Of a stretch of 64,000 nt of DNA, positions 56,019-64,000 are shown one piece after another. The notes under the pieces are model-generated. The model made no database searches, was not told the origin of the DNA, and saw only the letters and a program-made list of their open reading frames with translations. Both the position numbers and the translations under genes were made by a program. Origin of the DNA: Alteromonas sp. BMJM2 (GTDB lineage Bacteria > Pseudomonadota > Gammaproteobacteria > Enterobacterales > Alteromonadaceae); NCBI RefSeq assembly GCF_027257845.1, contig NZ_JAPVOT010000011.1, forward strand, positions 62,001 to 126,000, given 5' to 3'. Positions within the stretch are counted from its first letter, which is position 1. Every line of letters begins with the position of its first letter.

Positions 56019-56921
56019 TTATTCATCATCAATAGACACATCAGCGGTGCGCTGGCGCAGTCGGTTTAACTCTATGCGAGCATAGCGGTGTTCTACATAA
56101 TCATAAACATTCGTGCTTAGCGCTAATTTAAAGTAGTTTGACGCTATCCCTCTGTTGCCATTTTGACTGTGGAACTTACCCAAGTAAAAGTACGCTTCGC
56201 AAAGTCTGTCCGTAAGTGCTTTTTGACTGGTAATGCCCTGTAGCAACGAGTTCAGTACAGTGTTCTCGTCAACAACACCAAGAAACAAATCGATTAGCGA
56301 AGTGGCCCAATGCTCGTTATCGAGTAACGGCCTAACCGACGCCAAATACTCTGCGCCTTGCTGTGGTGAAATAGCGTGATTAGCAAAATACGACCATAAC
56401 GCTCTAAACGGGTCTTTTTCGTCTTTTTTAAAGAAGGTATCTAAATCGCTTGTGGCAAGTTCTGCCCTGCCGCCGTAGTAAAGTGCAATGCCGCGATTTA
56501 AAAAGGCAAAATCTAGATCTGGGTTAATTTCTAACGTTGAATCAAACGCTTCATACGCTTGAATGAAGTCGTTTTGTTGAATGTAGTGAATGCCAATTGA
56601 ATTATAAGCTTCAGCAAGGTCAGGCTTTAAATTTATCGCTTGGCTATAGTCAAACTGAGCTAAACCATTTAATCCTACGCTGTCGTACAACATGCCGCGC
56701 TGGAAATGAAGTTCTGCTTTGTCGTCATCTGATAATGCGGTACTCGTGAGCACTTGATTATAGCGGGCAATGGCCATTTGCGAACGTGGATTCGCAGGTG
56801 CTGGCTCTGCTAAAAGCAAGTTCCCCATTTGACTGCGTTGCTCGACAGGCTGTGTTTGTGCACAACCGGTTAAAATACAAACGAATAAAGAAAAAAAGAT
56901 GAGACTAACGTTTCTGCGCAT
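56019..56921 (-). CDS. nlpI: NlpI-like TPR lipoprotein
   Basis: 300 aa from ATG 56921. The lipobox is LFVCILTGC. TPR repeats follow: ELHFQRGMLYDSVGLNGLAQ, AYNSIGIHYIQQNDFIQAYE, AFLNRGIALYYGGRAELATS. The length and layout match E. coli NlpI, an outer-membrane lipoprotein that scaffolds peptidoglycan hydrolases and promotes their turnover. A longer frame to 57011 exists but would destroy the signal peptide. Follows the Sel1 protein gene upstream on the same strand by 13 bases. Confidence 0.88.
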   Translation of the reverse strand: MRRNVSLIFFSLFVCILTGCAQTQPVEQRSQMGNLLLAEPAPANPRSQMAIARYNQVLTSTALSDDDKAELHFQRGMLYDSVGLNGLAQFDYSQAINLKPDLAEAYNSIGIHYIQQNDFIQAYEAFDSTLEINPDLDFAFLNRGIALYYGGRAELATSDLDTFFKKDEKDPFRALWSYFANHAISPQQGAEYLASVRPLLDNEHWATSLIDLFLGVVDENTVLNSLLQGITSQKALTDRLCEAYFYLGKFHSQNGNRGIASNYFKLALSTNVYDYVEHRYARIELNRLRQRTADVSIDDE

Positions 56922-57056
56922 GGTAAAAAAGCATTCTGTAGAAAAAGAAAAAACCGCCAGTATAGAAAGCATACACTTGAAGCGGCGCTGATGCCGCCAA
57001 CCTTCTCGCATTTGATAGGAAAAGTAAAGTGCATTAGGCGGGTAACAAAGGTACCC

Positions 57057-57464
57057 ATGAAGAAAAATAACCTAGAACAACTGTCACAACTTGCATTTAA
57101 CGCACAGCAACACTCACATTCCCCCTACTCTAACTTTAAAGTTGGCGCTGCCATCGAAACAAGTACTGGGGAAACTTTCGCAGGTTGTAATGTTGAAAGC
57201 GCTGCATTTCCGTTAGGGCAATGTGCTGAGGCCACTGCAATTGGCAATATGGTGTCAAGCGGACACAAACGCATTGGACACATTGTTATTGCGAGTCCAA
57301 ATGAAGAAATGTGTTTTCCGTGCGGAGGCTGTAGACAAAAAATTGCAGAATTCGCCAGCGATGATACGCCGGTTACTATGGTAACAAAGAGTGGAGATTC
57401 GCACGAAACCACCATAGGTGAATTACTGCCCAATGCGTTTCGTGCTCACGACCTCGAAAAGTAA
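57057..57464 (+). CDS. cdd: cytidine deaminase
   Basis: 135 aa, the short tetrameric type. Zinc site: GCNVESAAFPLGQCAEATAI (Cys and Glu of CAE) and PCGGCRQKIAEF (two Cys). SPYSNFKVGAAI is the usual substrate loop. Converts cytidine and deoxycytidine to uridines in salvage. ATG 57057 preceded by AAAGG; the upstream extension is not conserved in type. Confidence 0.95.
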   Translation: MKKNNLEQLSQLAFNAQQHSHSPYSNFKVGAAIETSTGETFAGCNVESAAFPLGQCAEATAIGNMVSSGHKRIGHIVIASPNEEMCFPCGGCRQKIAEFASDDTPVTMVTKSGDSHETTIGELLPNAFRAHDLEK

Positions 57465-57512
57465 TGTTGCGTCCCAAACGCAAAGTTAAAGCACTTATAC
57501 TAAGCGCTCAAA

Positions 57513-57550
57513 CAAAACAGCCCAAGGCGTTCACGCCTTGGGCTGTTTTG
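57513..57550 (+). terminator. strong Rho-independent terminator after cdd
   Basis: CAAAACAGCCCAAGGCGT (57513-57530) pairs with ACGCCTTGGGCTGTTTTG (57533-57550) and is followed by TTTT. An 18-bp inverted repeat. Confidence 0.93.
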
Positions 57551-57561
57551 TTTTACGAAGT

Positions 57562-57647
57562 CATTAACCGAATAAGTGTCTTTAACCGAATAACGGTCAT
57601 TAACCGAATAAAGGTCGTTAACCGAATAACAGTCTTTAACCGTGTAG
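57562..57647. repeat. 18-bp tandem repeats
   Basis: Four and a half copies of an 18-bp unit built on TTAACCGAATAA start at 57562, 57580, 57598, 57616 and 57634. An open frame runs through it but lacks a ribosome site; non-coding repeat. Confidence 0.9.
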
Positions 57648-57678
57648 CAGCCATGCAGGCTTCATAGGTTATTAACGC

Positions 57679-57804
57679 TTATGGCTTATCATCGCTGTTG
57701 CTGTCTTGGCGCTTGTTTAACTTTACCGCCGCCATAAAGCCAATAAAAAATAGCGCAAAAATAACAACACCAACCCAAATTAACACGTTCAGCAAAAAAT
57801 CCAT
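57679..57804 (-). CDS. 41-aa single-helix membrane protein
   Basis: Starts at ATG 57804 with AAGGA about 9 bases upstream. One membrane helix (VLIWVGVVIFALFFIGFMAA) followed by a basic and polar tail (VKLNKRQDSNSDDKP) that should be cytoplasmic. No family recognised. It is followed on the minus strand by the 18-bp repeats. Confidence 0.65.
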   Translation of the reverse strand: MDFLLNVLIWVGVVIFALFFIGFMAAVKLNKRQDSNSDDKP

Positions 57805-57865
57805 GTTTTGTTTTCCTTTCTTTTATCGATGTTGCTTTTTGCTAATTTGCACAAGCGCAAAGCAA

Positions 57866-59623
57866 TCATTTCCCGACAGCAATACCTTCTCTACGAGGGT
57901 CTGCGCCGCCAATTAATTTTCCAGATTTAAACTGAATGCCATGTAGCCCGCTGTTTAAATCAATAACCTTAACATTATGACCAAGCGCTTTAAGCGGCTC
58001 CTCTAATTCAGCAATAGGCGTACCCTTTTCTAACGCAGTGTAGTCGTTTCTATTGGTGATCTTAGGAAGGTTTATCGCTTCTTGAATGTTAAGATCAAAA
58101 TCAATCATACCTATAAGGGTTTGAGCAACATAGCTGACAATTCTTGAGCCACCTGGTGAGCCTACTACCACTTCTAACTCACCTTCTTCATCAAACACCA
58201 TGGTTGGGCTCATAGCACTACGTGGACGTTTACCAGGTTCAACGCGATTAGGAACTGGGAAACGGTTTTTTGTTGGCGAGAAAGAAAAGTCGGTTAGCTG
58301 GTTATTGAGTAAGAAGCCACCTACCATAATGCCTGAGCCAAACATGAATTCGATGCTGGTTGTCATAGAAACCGCATTTCCTTCTTTATCAACAATAGAA
58401 ACATGGGACGTGTTAGGTAACTCCATCGATGTGCCCATGGCTATTTCTGTGCCAGCGTAGGGATTGCCTGCCCTGGCTCGATGCCACTTTTCATCCAAGC
58501 TGATGCCTTCGGCTCTGCGCTGTAAGTAGGCTGTATTGATCATGGCTGCAAATGGCAAATTAGTATAGTCACTATCTGCTATGTATTTTTCTCTGTCGGC
58601 ATAGGAAAGCGCACTTGCTTGAGTGTATAAATGAGCGAACTCTGCCGAGTCTGGTGAGTATGCACCAATGTTTTTATCTTCAAGCATCTTTAAGATTTGA
58701 AACACATTGACGCCACCTGAACTTGGTGGCGGCATGCCGCAAATGCGTTTTGCATGGTAGTTACCACACACGGCATTACGCTTGATGGCTTCATAATTTT
58801 CCAAATCTTCGAGGGACATGCTTCCAGGGTTTATTTCTGCAGAATTTACCGCGTCCACAATTTCCTGTGCTAGCTCGCCCTTGAGCAAATAGTCACTGCC
58901 ATTCTCGGCAATGCCTTTAAGGGTTTTGGCTAATTTTCTATTTTTCTTGGTTGTCCCTTCTTTTAACGGCATACCTGCCGGGAAAAAGTAGGTAGAGCTA
59001 GCAGGAAACTTTTTAAGACCTGGGTGATAGTCTAAAGCAACCAGTTTGGCTAAACGGGGGGAAACCTTGAAGCCATTTTTAGCCGTATTAATGGCGTCGT
59101 CGAACAAGGTATTCCACGGTAGCGTACCAAATTCAGCATGGGCTAGTTCAAGGGCTTTTACAGCGCCTGGCACGCCCACCGATTTACCACCGACTACAGC
59201 ATCAATCCAACGCATTGGCTTATTACTTTTTATAAACCAATGCGAGTTGACTGCTTTAGGCGCAGACTCTCTGCCATCAAAAGTGTGCAGCACTTTGTTT
59301 TTGTTATCCCAGTAAAGAATGAACGCACCGCCACCAATACCTGAAGATTGAGGTTCTACCAAAGTAAGCATAGATTGAATGGCTATTGCGGCGTCTATTG
59401 CACTACCGCCTTTTTCAATGACGTTCTTTCCCGCCCATGATGCATAGGGGTTAGCAGCAACCACCATGTATTCGTCGGCCTCAAATGCTTTCTTTTCAAC
59501 ATACCCAGTGGCCGCTTCGGGCTCGCCAACTTCTCGAGCCGGTTTGCCGTGTACATTGGAAAGTAAACTGGCGGTTAATGCAAAAGCCAATACTGACGTG
59601 CTTAACAAAGAACTGAACCTCAA
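57866..59623 (-). CDS. ggt: gamma-glutamyltransferase
   Basis: 585 aa, secreted (signal near residues 1-25). Autoprocessing gives two subunits; the catalytic Thr begins TSHVSIVDKEGNAVSM. Other signatures: SSGIGGGAFILYWD, ESAPKAV, PPSSGG and GSPGGSRI. It hydrolyses or transfers the gamma-glutamyl group of glutathione in the periplasm. Next to a hydratase gene on the same strand, 14 bases apart. Confidence 0.94.
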   Translation of the reverse strand: MRFSSLLSTSVLAFALTASLLSNVHGKPAREVGEPEAATGYVEKKAFEADEYMVVAANPYASWAGKNVIEKGGSAIDAAIAIQSMLTLVEPQSSGIGGGAFILYWDNKNKVLHTFDGRESAPKAVNSHWFIKSNKPMRWIDAVVGGKSVGVPGAVKALELAHAEFGTLPWNTLFDDAINTAKNGFKVSPRLAKLVALDYHPGLKKFPASSTYFFPAGMPLKEGTTKKNRKLAKTLKGIAENGSDYLLKGELAQEIVDAVNSAEINPGSMSLEDLENYEAIKRNAVCGNYHAKRICGMPPPSSGGVNVFQILKMLEDKNIGAYSPDSAEFAHLYTQASALSYADREKYIADSDYTNLPFAAMINTAYLQRRAEGISLDEKWHRARAGNPYAGTEIAMGTSMELPNTSHVSIVDKEGNAVSMTTSIEFMFGSGIMVGGFLLNNQLTDFSFSPTKNRFPVPNRVEPGKRPRSAMSPTMVFDEEGELEVVVGSPGGSRIVSYVAQTLIGMIDFDLNIQEAINLPKITNRNDYTALEKGTPIAELEEPLKALGHNVKVIDLNSGLHGIQFKSGKLIGGADPRREGIAVGK

Positions 59624-59637
59624 AATCGTGTTTCCTC

Positions 59638-60402
59638 TTATTTAAATTTCTCTGGGTTAATGGGACGCTTTTTCAAGAACGCATCAAACGCTTCTTGTGC
59701 AGCAGGGGTACGCAGCGCTTCTAGAAAAATATCAAATTCGGCATTCATTTGCTGATTGACATAATCTGCTTCACCTTTGAGTAACGCTTTTGTCTGCAAT
59801 AAGGCAAAGCTGGGTTTACTTATCAATTTTTGAACGATTGCTGAAACTGCATCATCGATGGTTTGTGACGACACCACCTCAGTGAGCATGCCAAACTGAT
59901 ATGCGTCATCAGCTGTGAATGGTTCGCCTAGCATCAACCACTGAGCAGCTTTCACGTGTCCCGCCACTTTGGGTAAAAGATAACTTGATGCATATTCAGG
60001 AACAAGCCCTAAATTGATGAAAGGGAGAACAAATCGGCTGTCTTGTGTGGCATAAACAAAATCACAATGTAATAGCAACGTGGTTCCTATTCCGACTGCT
60101 AACCCGTGCACTTGAGCAATAACGGGCACAGGACAGGTCATCAGTGAACGCATGAACGCCGCCGTTTCGGGTACCTGAGCCCCTTCTTTTTGTGTGGCAA
60201 AATCGTTGATATCGTTACCCGAAGTAAAACAGTCGCCGTTTCCTTTAATTACAACGGCTTTTGTTACGCCATCATTTTTAATGCTTAAAAGCGCATCTGC
60301 CATTAGCTGATACATTTCTCGGGTTAATGCGTTCTTTTTGTCCGGTCTATTTATTGTAATGGTAAGAGTATGGTTACTTTGCGAAGTTAAAACTAAGGAC
60401 AT
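59638..60402 (-). CDS. enoyl-CoA hydratase/isomerase family protein
   Basis: 254 aa crotonase fold. Oxyanion segments are CFTSGNDINDFA (usual A/S-G-x-D) and GLAVGIGTTLLLHCDFVYA. The position of the hydratase Glu reads NLGLVPEYASSYLLPKVAG, closer to delta3-delta2-enoyl-CoA isomerases than to hydratases with two Glu. C-terminus KKRPINPEKFK. Fatty-acid degradation is the likely pathway; substrate unknown. Confidence 0.85.
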   Translation of the reverse strand: MSLVLTSQSNHTLTITINRPDKKNALTREMYQLMADALLSIKNDGVTKAVVIKGNGDCFTSGNDINDFATQKEGAQVPETAAFMRSLMTCPVPVIAQVHGLAVGIGTTLLLHCDFVYATQDSRFVLPFINLGLVPEYASSYLLPKVAGHVKAAQWLMLGEPFTADDAYQFGMLTEVVSSQTIDDAVSAIVQKLISKPSFALLQTKALLKGEADYVNQQMNAEFDIFLEALRTPAAQEAFDAFLKKRPINPEKFK

Positions 60403-60518
60403 TATCTTTCCTTTTCTGTCGACATTTTTATGGTATCGGGCGCATATCTATTTTCACCCGTAGGGTAATTTTCTGTATCATAGCGAGCAAATTCAAAATA
60501 AAAAAATAACTAACGCTG

Positions 60519-61103
60519 ATGATTTCACTGCCGTTTTCGTTTAAGTACAGTGCAGGCCCTTTAATAATAGCGCTCTGCGCTTTGATTGCCTTTTTCTTTG
60601 AACCACAAGCAAGCGAATGGCTTGCCTACGACCGTTACGCCATACAAGGGCTGGATACGTGGCGCTTGATCACGGGTAATTTTGTGCATACCAATGGGTA
60701 TCATTTATTGCTCAATATCGTTGGGCTAATTCTACTGTGGGCCCTACATGGCGAGCACTACCTGCCAGCTCGATTTTTAAAAGTGTTTATATGGTGCTGT
60801 ATAGCCACCAGCGCAGGCCTTTATTTCTTTTCAGAAAACTTGATTTGGTATGCGGGTTTATCGGGTGCGTTACACGGTTTATTTGTGTGGGGAGCCTGTA
60901 TGGATATTAAAGAAAAAATGACATCTGGGTGGCTATTACTCATAGGTATTGCGATTAAAGTGGGTTACGAACAATACAATGGCAGTAGTTCTCAGGTTGC
61001 TGAGCTTATTGATGCGAAAGTAGCCGTTGATGCCCACATGTTTGGTGCAATAGGCGGATTGATAATTTTTCTACTCATGATAAGTACTGCAAAGCGGGCA
61101 TAG
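60519..61103 (+). CDS. rrtA: rhombosortase, rhomboid-family protease
   Basis: 194 aa with six membrane helices. Catalytic Ser in GLSGALHG and His in AHMFGAIGG, with HTNGYHLLLNIVGL in helix 2 (HxxxxHxxxN). Short rhomboids of this type (rhombosortase) process proteins with a GlyGly-CTERM tail in many marine gammaproteobacteria. Divergent from the hydratase gene; 116 bases between. Confidence 0.9.
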   Translation: MISLPFSFKYSAGPLIIALCALIAFFFEPQASEWLAYDRYAIQGLDTWRLITGNFVHTNGYHLLLNIVGLILLWALHGEHYLPARFLKVFIWCCIATSAGLYFFSENLIWYAGLSGALHGLFVWGACMDIKEKMTSGWLLLIGIAIKVGYEQYNGSSSQVAELIDAKVAVDAHMFGAIGGLIIFLLMISTAKRA

Positions 61104-61471
61104 CCTTTTATAGCTTATATTTTAATAAGCTTCGCTTGTTATAGCTTCATAGCTTCGCTTTCTTGCCTACATTGCTCGCCCGCTGTTTGCCTAACTATGC
61201 GGGCGTTTCCTCATTTACTCACTTTCTTAACCTCATTTTCTCCTACGCCACGTTTTTCCTAACTACGTCTTACACCGGTTACAAGGCACCTACTGACAGT
61301 ATTTTTTGGCTTAAGATTGGCTACTTAAGATTGGCTAAAGGTTAGCTAAACTTTACCAATAATTTGCCTACGAGTGTTTAGCTTCTGAACTATTAAAGCC
61401 CAAACACCGCCTCAAAAATTTCTCAATATTAAAGCTCACTAACCTAATAAATAAAAAAATAGTTTGCATTC
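61104..61471. other. intergenic stretch with AT-rich repeats
   Basis: No gene seen. Direct repeats of ATAGCTTCGCTT-like text occur at about 61128-61163. A plus frame from 61163 has no ribosome site and no protein-like character. Confidence 0.4.
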
Positions 61472-61537
61472 ATGTAACCTTTGGGTATCATTGATACCTA
61501 GAGGTTACATTTGGTGTGTTTAGGTATCATTGGTAAC
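61472..61537. promoter_or_regulatory. nested palindromes, probable operator of the XRE pair
   Basis: ATGTAACCT (61472-61480) pairs with AGGTTACAT (61502-61510), and inside lies GGTATCA-T-TGATACC (61484-61498). A further GGTATCATTGGTAAC is at 61523. These lie 75-140 bp before the gene pair at 61612 and fit autoregulation by its XRE protein. Confidence 0.6.
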
Positions 61538-61611
61538 GTCAAACAATGTGTTCAAACAACCGTGCTTTTATCGCAAATAAAAAGTTCGTCGTTCAAAAAA
61601 GGATTATAAAA

Positions 61612-62154
61612 ATGGCAAGATCAATAGCAGTATTACCAGAAACGGAACATCAATATTTAACTATTACGGGAAAAATCAGTGTTGTTTTAGCGGTTTTCCT
61701 GTTCGGCCAATTGTGTTCAGAAATAGTTACTGGCACTGATTTAGTTGTTAATTTGATTTTAGATTTAACGATATTCGTAAGCGTTATTTATTGCATCGTG
61801 CTGTCAGTAAAGTCGATGAAATTTGCAAAACACATAACGCGCATGGGCTATTGGACGCTTAAATTTAACGATGAGTATGTGGATCATGTTAGTTCAGCTA
61901 GCCTTCGCGCTACGTGTCACATTATGGTAGTTGGCGCAATTTTTCTTGCTTATAGCGGTGACAATAGGTGGTTTGTAGAACTCATTGCTCCCTTTGGACT
62001 GAGAGATGCAATTCAGATGTTGCTTGGCTTGGCTGTGGCCACCCACGGTGCGTTGATTTTATGGAACCTTCGTGAGGAAGAACATCGTGAAGAAGATAAT
62101 TTTGATGAAGAGCTTGGCAATAAAAAGCGTGGCGAGGAAGTGATTGATGAATGA
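61612..62154 (+). CDS. four-helix membrane protein paired with an XRE regulator
   Basis: 180 aa from ATG 61612, behind AAAGGA. About four membrane helices (residues 20-38, 44-66, 103-121, 135-155), charged C-terminal tail EEEHREEDNFDEELGNKKR. DUF2975/DUF2178-like in layout, but I cannot name the family with certainty. Overlaps the XRE gene by 8 bases. Such pairs often form a membrane-linked regulatory switch. Confidence 0.7.
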   Translation: MARSIAVLPETEHQYLTITGKISVVLAVFLFGQLCSEIVTGTDLVVNLILDLTIFVSVIYCIVLSVKSMKFAKHITRMGYWTLKFNDEYVDHVSSASLRATCHIMVVGAIFLAYSGDNRWFVELIAPFGLRDAIQMLLGLAVATHGALILWNLREEEHREEDNFDEELGNKKRGEEVIDE

Positions 62155-62350
62155 AGATTTAGATAACCATATACACAAGCTTAGATTACAGCATAAGATT
62201 TCTCAGCAAGAGCTCGCCGACGCTATTGGCGTATCTCGAAAAACCATTAGTACTGTTGAGACTGGACGCTTCACTCCATCGGTGGTCATTGCGTTAAGAA
62301 TTGCAGCTTATTTTGCAATACCTGTAGAGCAAGTTTTTGTGTTGAAGTAA
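62147..62350 (+). CDS. small XRE-family regulator (YozG-like)
   Basis: 67 aa, a single helix-turn-helix: LRLQHKISQQELADAIGVSR, KTISTVETGRFTPSVVIALRIAAYF, then VEQVFVLK. Typical of the small XRE regulators that are paired with membrane proteins. Likely binds the GGTATCA sites at 61484 and 61523. Confidence 0.88.
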   Translation: MNEDLDNHIHKLRLQHKISQQELADAIGVSRKTISTVETGRFTPSVVIALRIAAYFAIPVEQVFVLK

Positions 62351-62409
62351 GGGTTTATTTGAATAAATGTCTTGCCCGAAATAAAGCCGCTTCTAAATAA
62401 GCTTGTAAA

Positions 62410-62440
62410 AAAAGGGGCCCATTGAGTATGAGCCCCTTTT
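62410..62440. terminator. bidirectional terminator
   Basis: AAAAGGGGC (62410-62418) and GCCCCTTTT (62432-62440), after the XRE gene. Works in both directions. Confidence 0.88.
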
Positions 62441-62483
62441 ATACGAGTAAAACGTTATTTGTAATAGCTCAGCTAATACCCAA

Positions 62484-62511
62484 AAAAAGCCCAACGAATG
62501 TTAGGCTTTTT
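62484..62511 (-). terminator. terminator of the S9 peptidase gene
   Basis: AAAAAGCC (62484-62491) and GGCTTTTT (62504-62511), 19 bases after the peptidase stop on the minus strand; A/T flanks on both sides. Confidence 0.8.
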
Positions 62512-62529
62512 AATGCATGTTGAATACGA

Positions 62530-64000
62530 CTACAGATTTTCTTCAAATAACTTATAGATCCTACGGTATTCATCTAACCATGAACTTGGCTGAACGAAGC
62601 CATGTGGCTCTACAGGGTATATTGCCGTTTCAAAATCTTCTTTTTCTAGTTCAATTAACCGTTGTACCAAACGAACGGTATCGTGAAAAAAGACGTTATC
62701 ATCAACCATAGGCGCATTTATCAGCAGCGGTTTTTCTAGCCCTTCTGCGAAATAAATAGGTGAACTGCGCTCGTAGGCAATGGGGTCCACATCAGGCGTA
62801 TTGAGGATATTAGATGTATACGGCGTATTGTAATGCGCCCAATCGGTAACCGGTCTTAATGCGGCACCAGCAGCAAATAGATCTGGCGCTGTGAACATAG
62901 ACATAAAGGTTAAGAACCCACCGTATGAACCGCCATATGTGCCAATGCGCTCTCTGTCTACGTTAGCATTGTCTACTAAATAGTTGATGCCATCGCGCAA
63001 GTCCTGCACCTCTGGCGTGCCCATTTGACGATAAATAGCCGTTCGCCAATCTCTGCCATAGCCAGCAGAAGCACGGTAATCCATATCTAGCACCACATAA
63101 CCCTGTTGTACCAACATGCTATGGAACATGTACTCGCGGAAATAGCCCGACCACCCCATGTGGGCATTTTGTAAATAGCCCGCGCCATGATTAAACACAA
63201 CCGCTTTGTTTTTCTTTGTGCTGTCATACCCTTCAGGCAGGTAAACACGAGCATAAATTGGTGCGTCGGTATGTGAAGATTCAATGGCAACAATTTGCGG
63301 CACAGCCCATGGCAGCGAAGCGAAATCGTCGCTGGTGCTAGACGTAATTTGTTGCGCCTTTTGTTGGCTAGCAGACGATTTTACGTAAAGTTCAGCTGGC
63401 TGATTTACTTTACTGTGGCTTAAAAGCAAAGTGGCATCATCTGGACTGAGCGTGTAATCGGTTATGCCGTTAAGATCCGTTAGGGTTTCAATGGCCTTTG
63501 TTTGTGTATTAACACGGTAAATTTCATAAATACCTGGGTGTTCGCTGTTTGCTTTGTAGTAAATGTATTGATCATCAGCGGTTAACGTAAGGTCATCAAC
63601 AATGTAGTTGCCGCTAGTTAGCGCAACGGGCGCTTCGCCAGGTGTTTGTAAATATAGGTGCGAATAGCCTGTATGTTCAGATTGAAAGTACAACGTCTCG
63701 CTGTTATTTAACCAATCAAAAGAGTTAAAGCGATAGTTTACCCATGCGTCATCATGAAGGCGGTGTTGGTTTTCAAGCGTTTTGCTGTCTAAGTCGACGG
63801 TGGCAATCCATCTGTCTTTGTTGTCCCACGCTTCTAACATAACCGCCACTGCGTTGCCGTTTTTATGCCAGCGTATAGATGGCTTAGTCCAATACCAGCT
63901 TTGCAATAACGTTATTGGGCGAGGCAACCTGTTTACTTCGTAGGTTTCACCATTTGCCTTTGCATTTTCGGTTTTGACATCGGCCAATACATCGTCGTTA
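62530..64000 (-). CDS. S9 prolyl oligopeptidase family peptidase (5' end outside window)
   Basis: The frame is open to the right edge, so the gene continues upstream; a TTG at 63987 is not a real start. At least 489 residues: beta-propeller WD40-like repeats (SGNYIVDDLTLTADDQYIYY), then an alpha/beta hydrolase domain with the nucleophile GTYGGSYGGFLTFM, Asp in VDDNVFF and His in VEPHGFV. Resembles dipeptidyl-peptidase-like S9 enzymes of Alteromonas; substrate unknown. Confidence 0.9.
   Translation of the reverse strand, partial: NDDVLADVKTENAKANGETYEVNRLPRPITLLQSWYWTKPSIRWHKNGNAVAVMLEAWDNKDRWIATVDLDSKTLENQHRLHDDAWVNYRFNSFDWLNNSETLYFQSEHTGYSHLYLQTPGEAPVALTSGNYIVDDLTLTADDQYIYYKANSEHPGIYEIYRVNTQTKAIETLTDLNGITDYTLSPDDATLLLSHSKVNQPAELYVKSSASQQKAQQITSSTSDDFASLPWAVPQIVAIESSHTDAPIYARVYLPEGYDSTKKNKAVVFNHGAGYLQNAHMGWSGYFREYMFHSMLVQQGYVVLDMDYRASAGYGRDWRTAIYRQMGTPEVQDLRDGINYLVDNANVDRERIGTYGGSYGGFLTFMSMFTAPDLFAAGAALRPVTDWAHYNTPYTSNILNTPDVDPIAYERSSPIYFAEGLEKPLLINAPMVDDNVFFHDTVRLVQRLIELEKEDFETAIYPVEPHGFVQPSSWLDEYRRIYKLFEENL

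Noticed and set aside
57464-57667. 67-aa open frame with repeated NRI motifs
   Set aside because: It runs through a terminator and an 18-bp tandem repeat and lacks a ribosome site; the repeat explains the protein pattern.

Overview
The window looks like chromosome of a marine gammaproteobacterium of the Alteromonadaceae, most likely Alteromonas. The right-hand part (about 46.4 to 64 kb) carries the housekeeping order smc-zipA-ligA with cysZ, an nlpI-like lipoprotein gene, cdd, ggt, a rhombosortase and an S9 peptidase. Genus assignment is inference from gene content and protein style. No rRNA, tRNA or CRISPR array was recognised.

From the left edge to about position 46,438 the window is a mobile genomic island, and its right end lies inside the host ligA gene. 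The left edge (1-4986) holds a tightly packed operon of three different tyrosine recombinases and one small coiled-coil protein, reminiscent of Tn554 tnpABC and of multi-recombinase (GInt-like) islands. The left boundary of the island is outside the window. Host ligA is cut after its GRTGA motif. Its reading frame then runs about 60 codons into island DNA and stops one base before the start codon of a complete, divergent NAD-dependent DNA ligase carried by the island. The island therefore appears to break an essential gene and supply a replacement under the broken gene's own expression signals. This is the most unusual feature of the window.

The cargo is metal resistance. A zinc/cobalt/cadmium block (6.9-15.3 kb) has czcCBA, two cation diffusion facilitators, a DUF3703 protein and a small His/Cys-rich protein, read from a MerR-type promoter controlled by a divergent CadR/PbrR-like regulator. 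A copper/silver block (15.4-44.0 kb) has (i) a multicopper oxidase/copB operon with accessory membrane proteins, (ii) a Cu+ P-type ATPase operon with cupredoxin, DUF2933, methyltransferase and HMA-like genes, (iii) cusCBA with DUF411, copC, copD and an NTF2-like protein, and (iv) the CusRS two-component system. Four near-identical operator-like sites (ATTACM, 11 bp later ATTACN, then TTGTAAT/TGTCA) lie by the 15.9, 27.3, 32.1 and 41.8 kb promoters and suggest one CusR-type regulon.

Between the copper operons lies a non-metal cassette (27.85-30.23 kb) with a putative zincin and a zinc-ribbon/PIN-like protein, possibly a defence or toxin module. Other observations are a CusB with two CusF domains in tandem, a cupredoxin paralogue that has lost copper ligands, a merR remnant, a frameshifted signal peptide, three small metal-binding proteins sharing an RPPK tail, and a low-complexity insertion in SMC.
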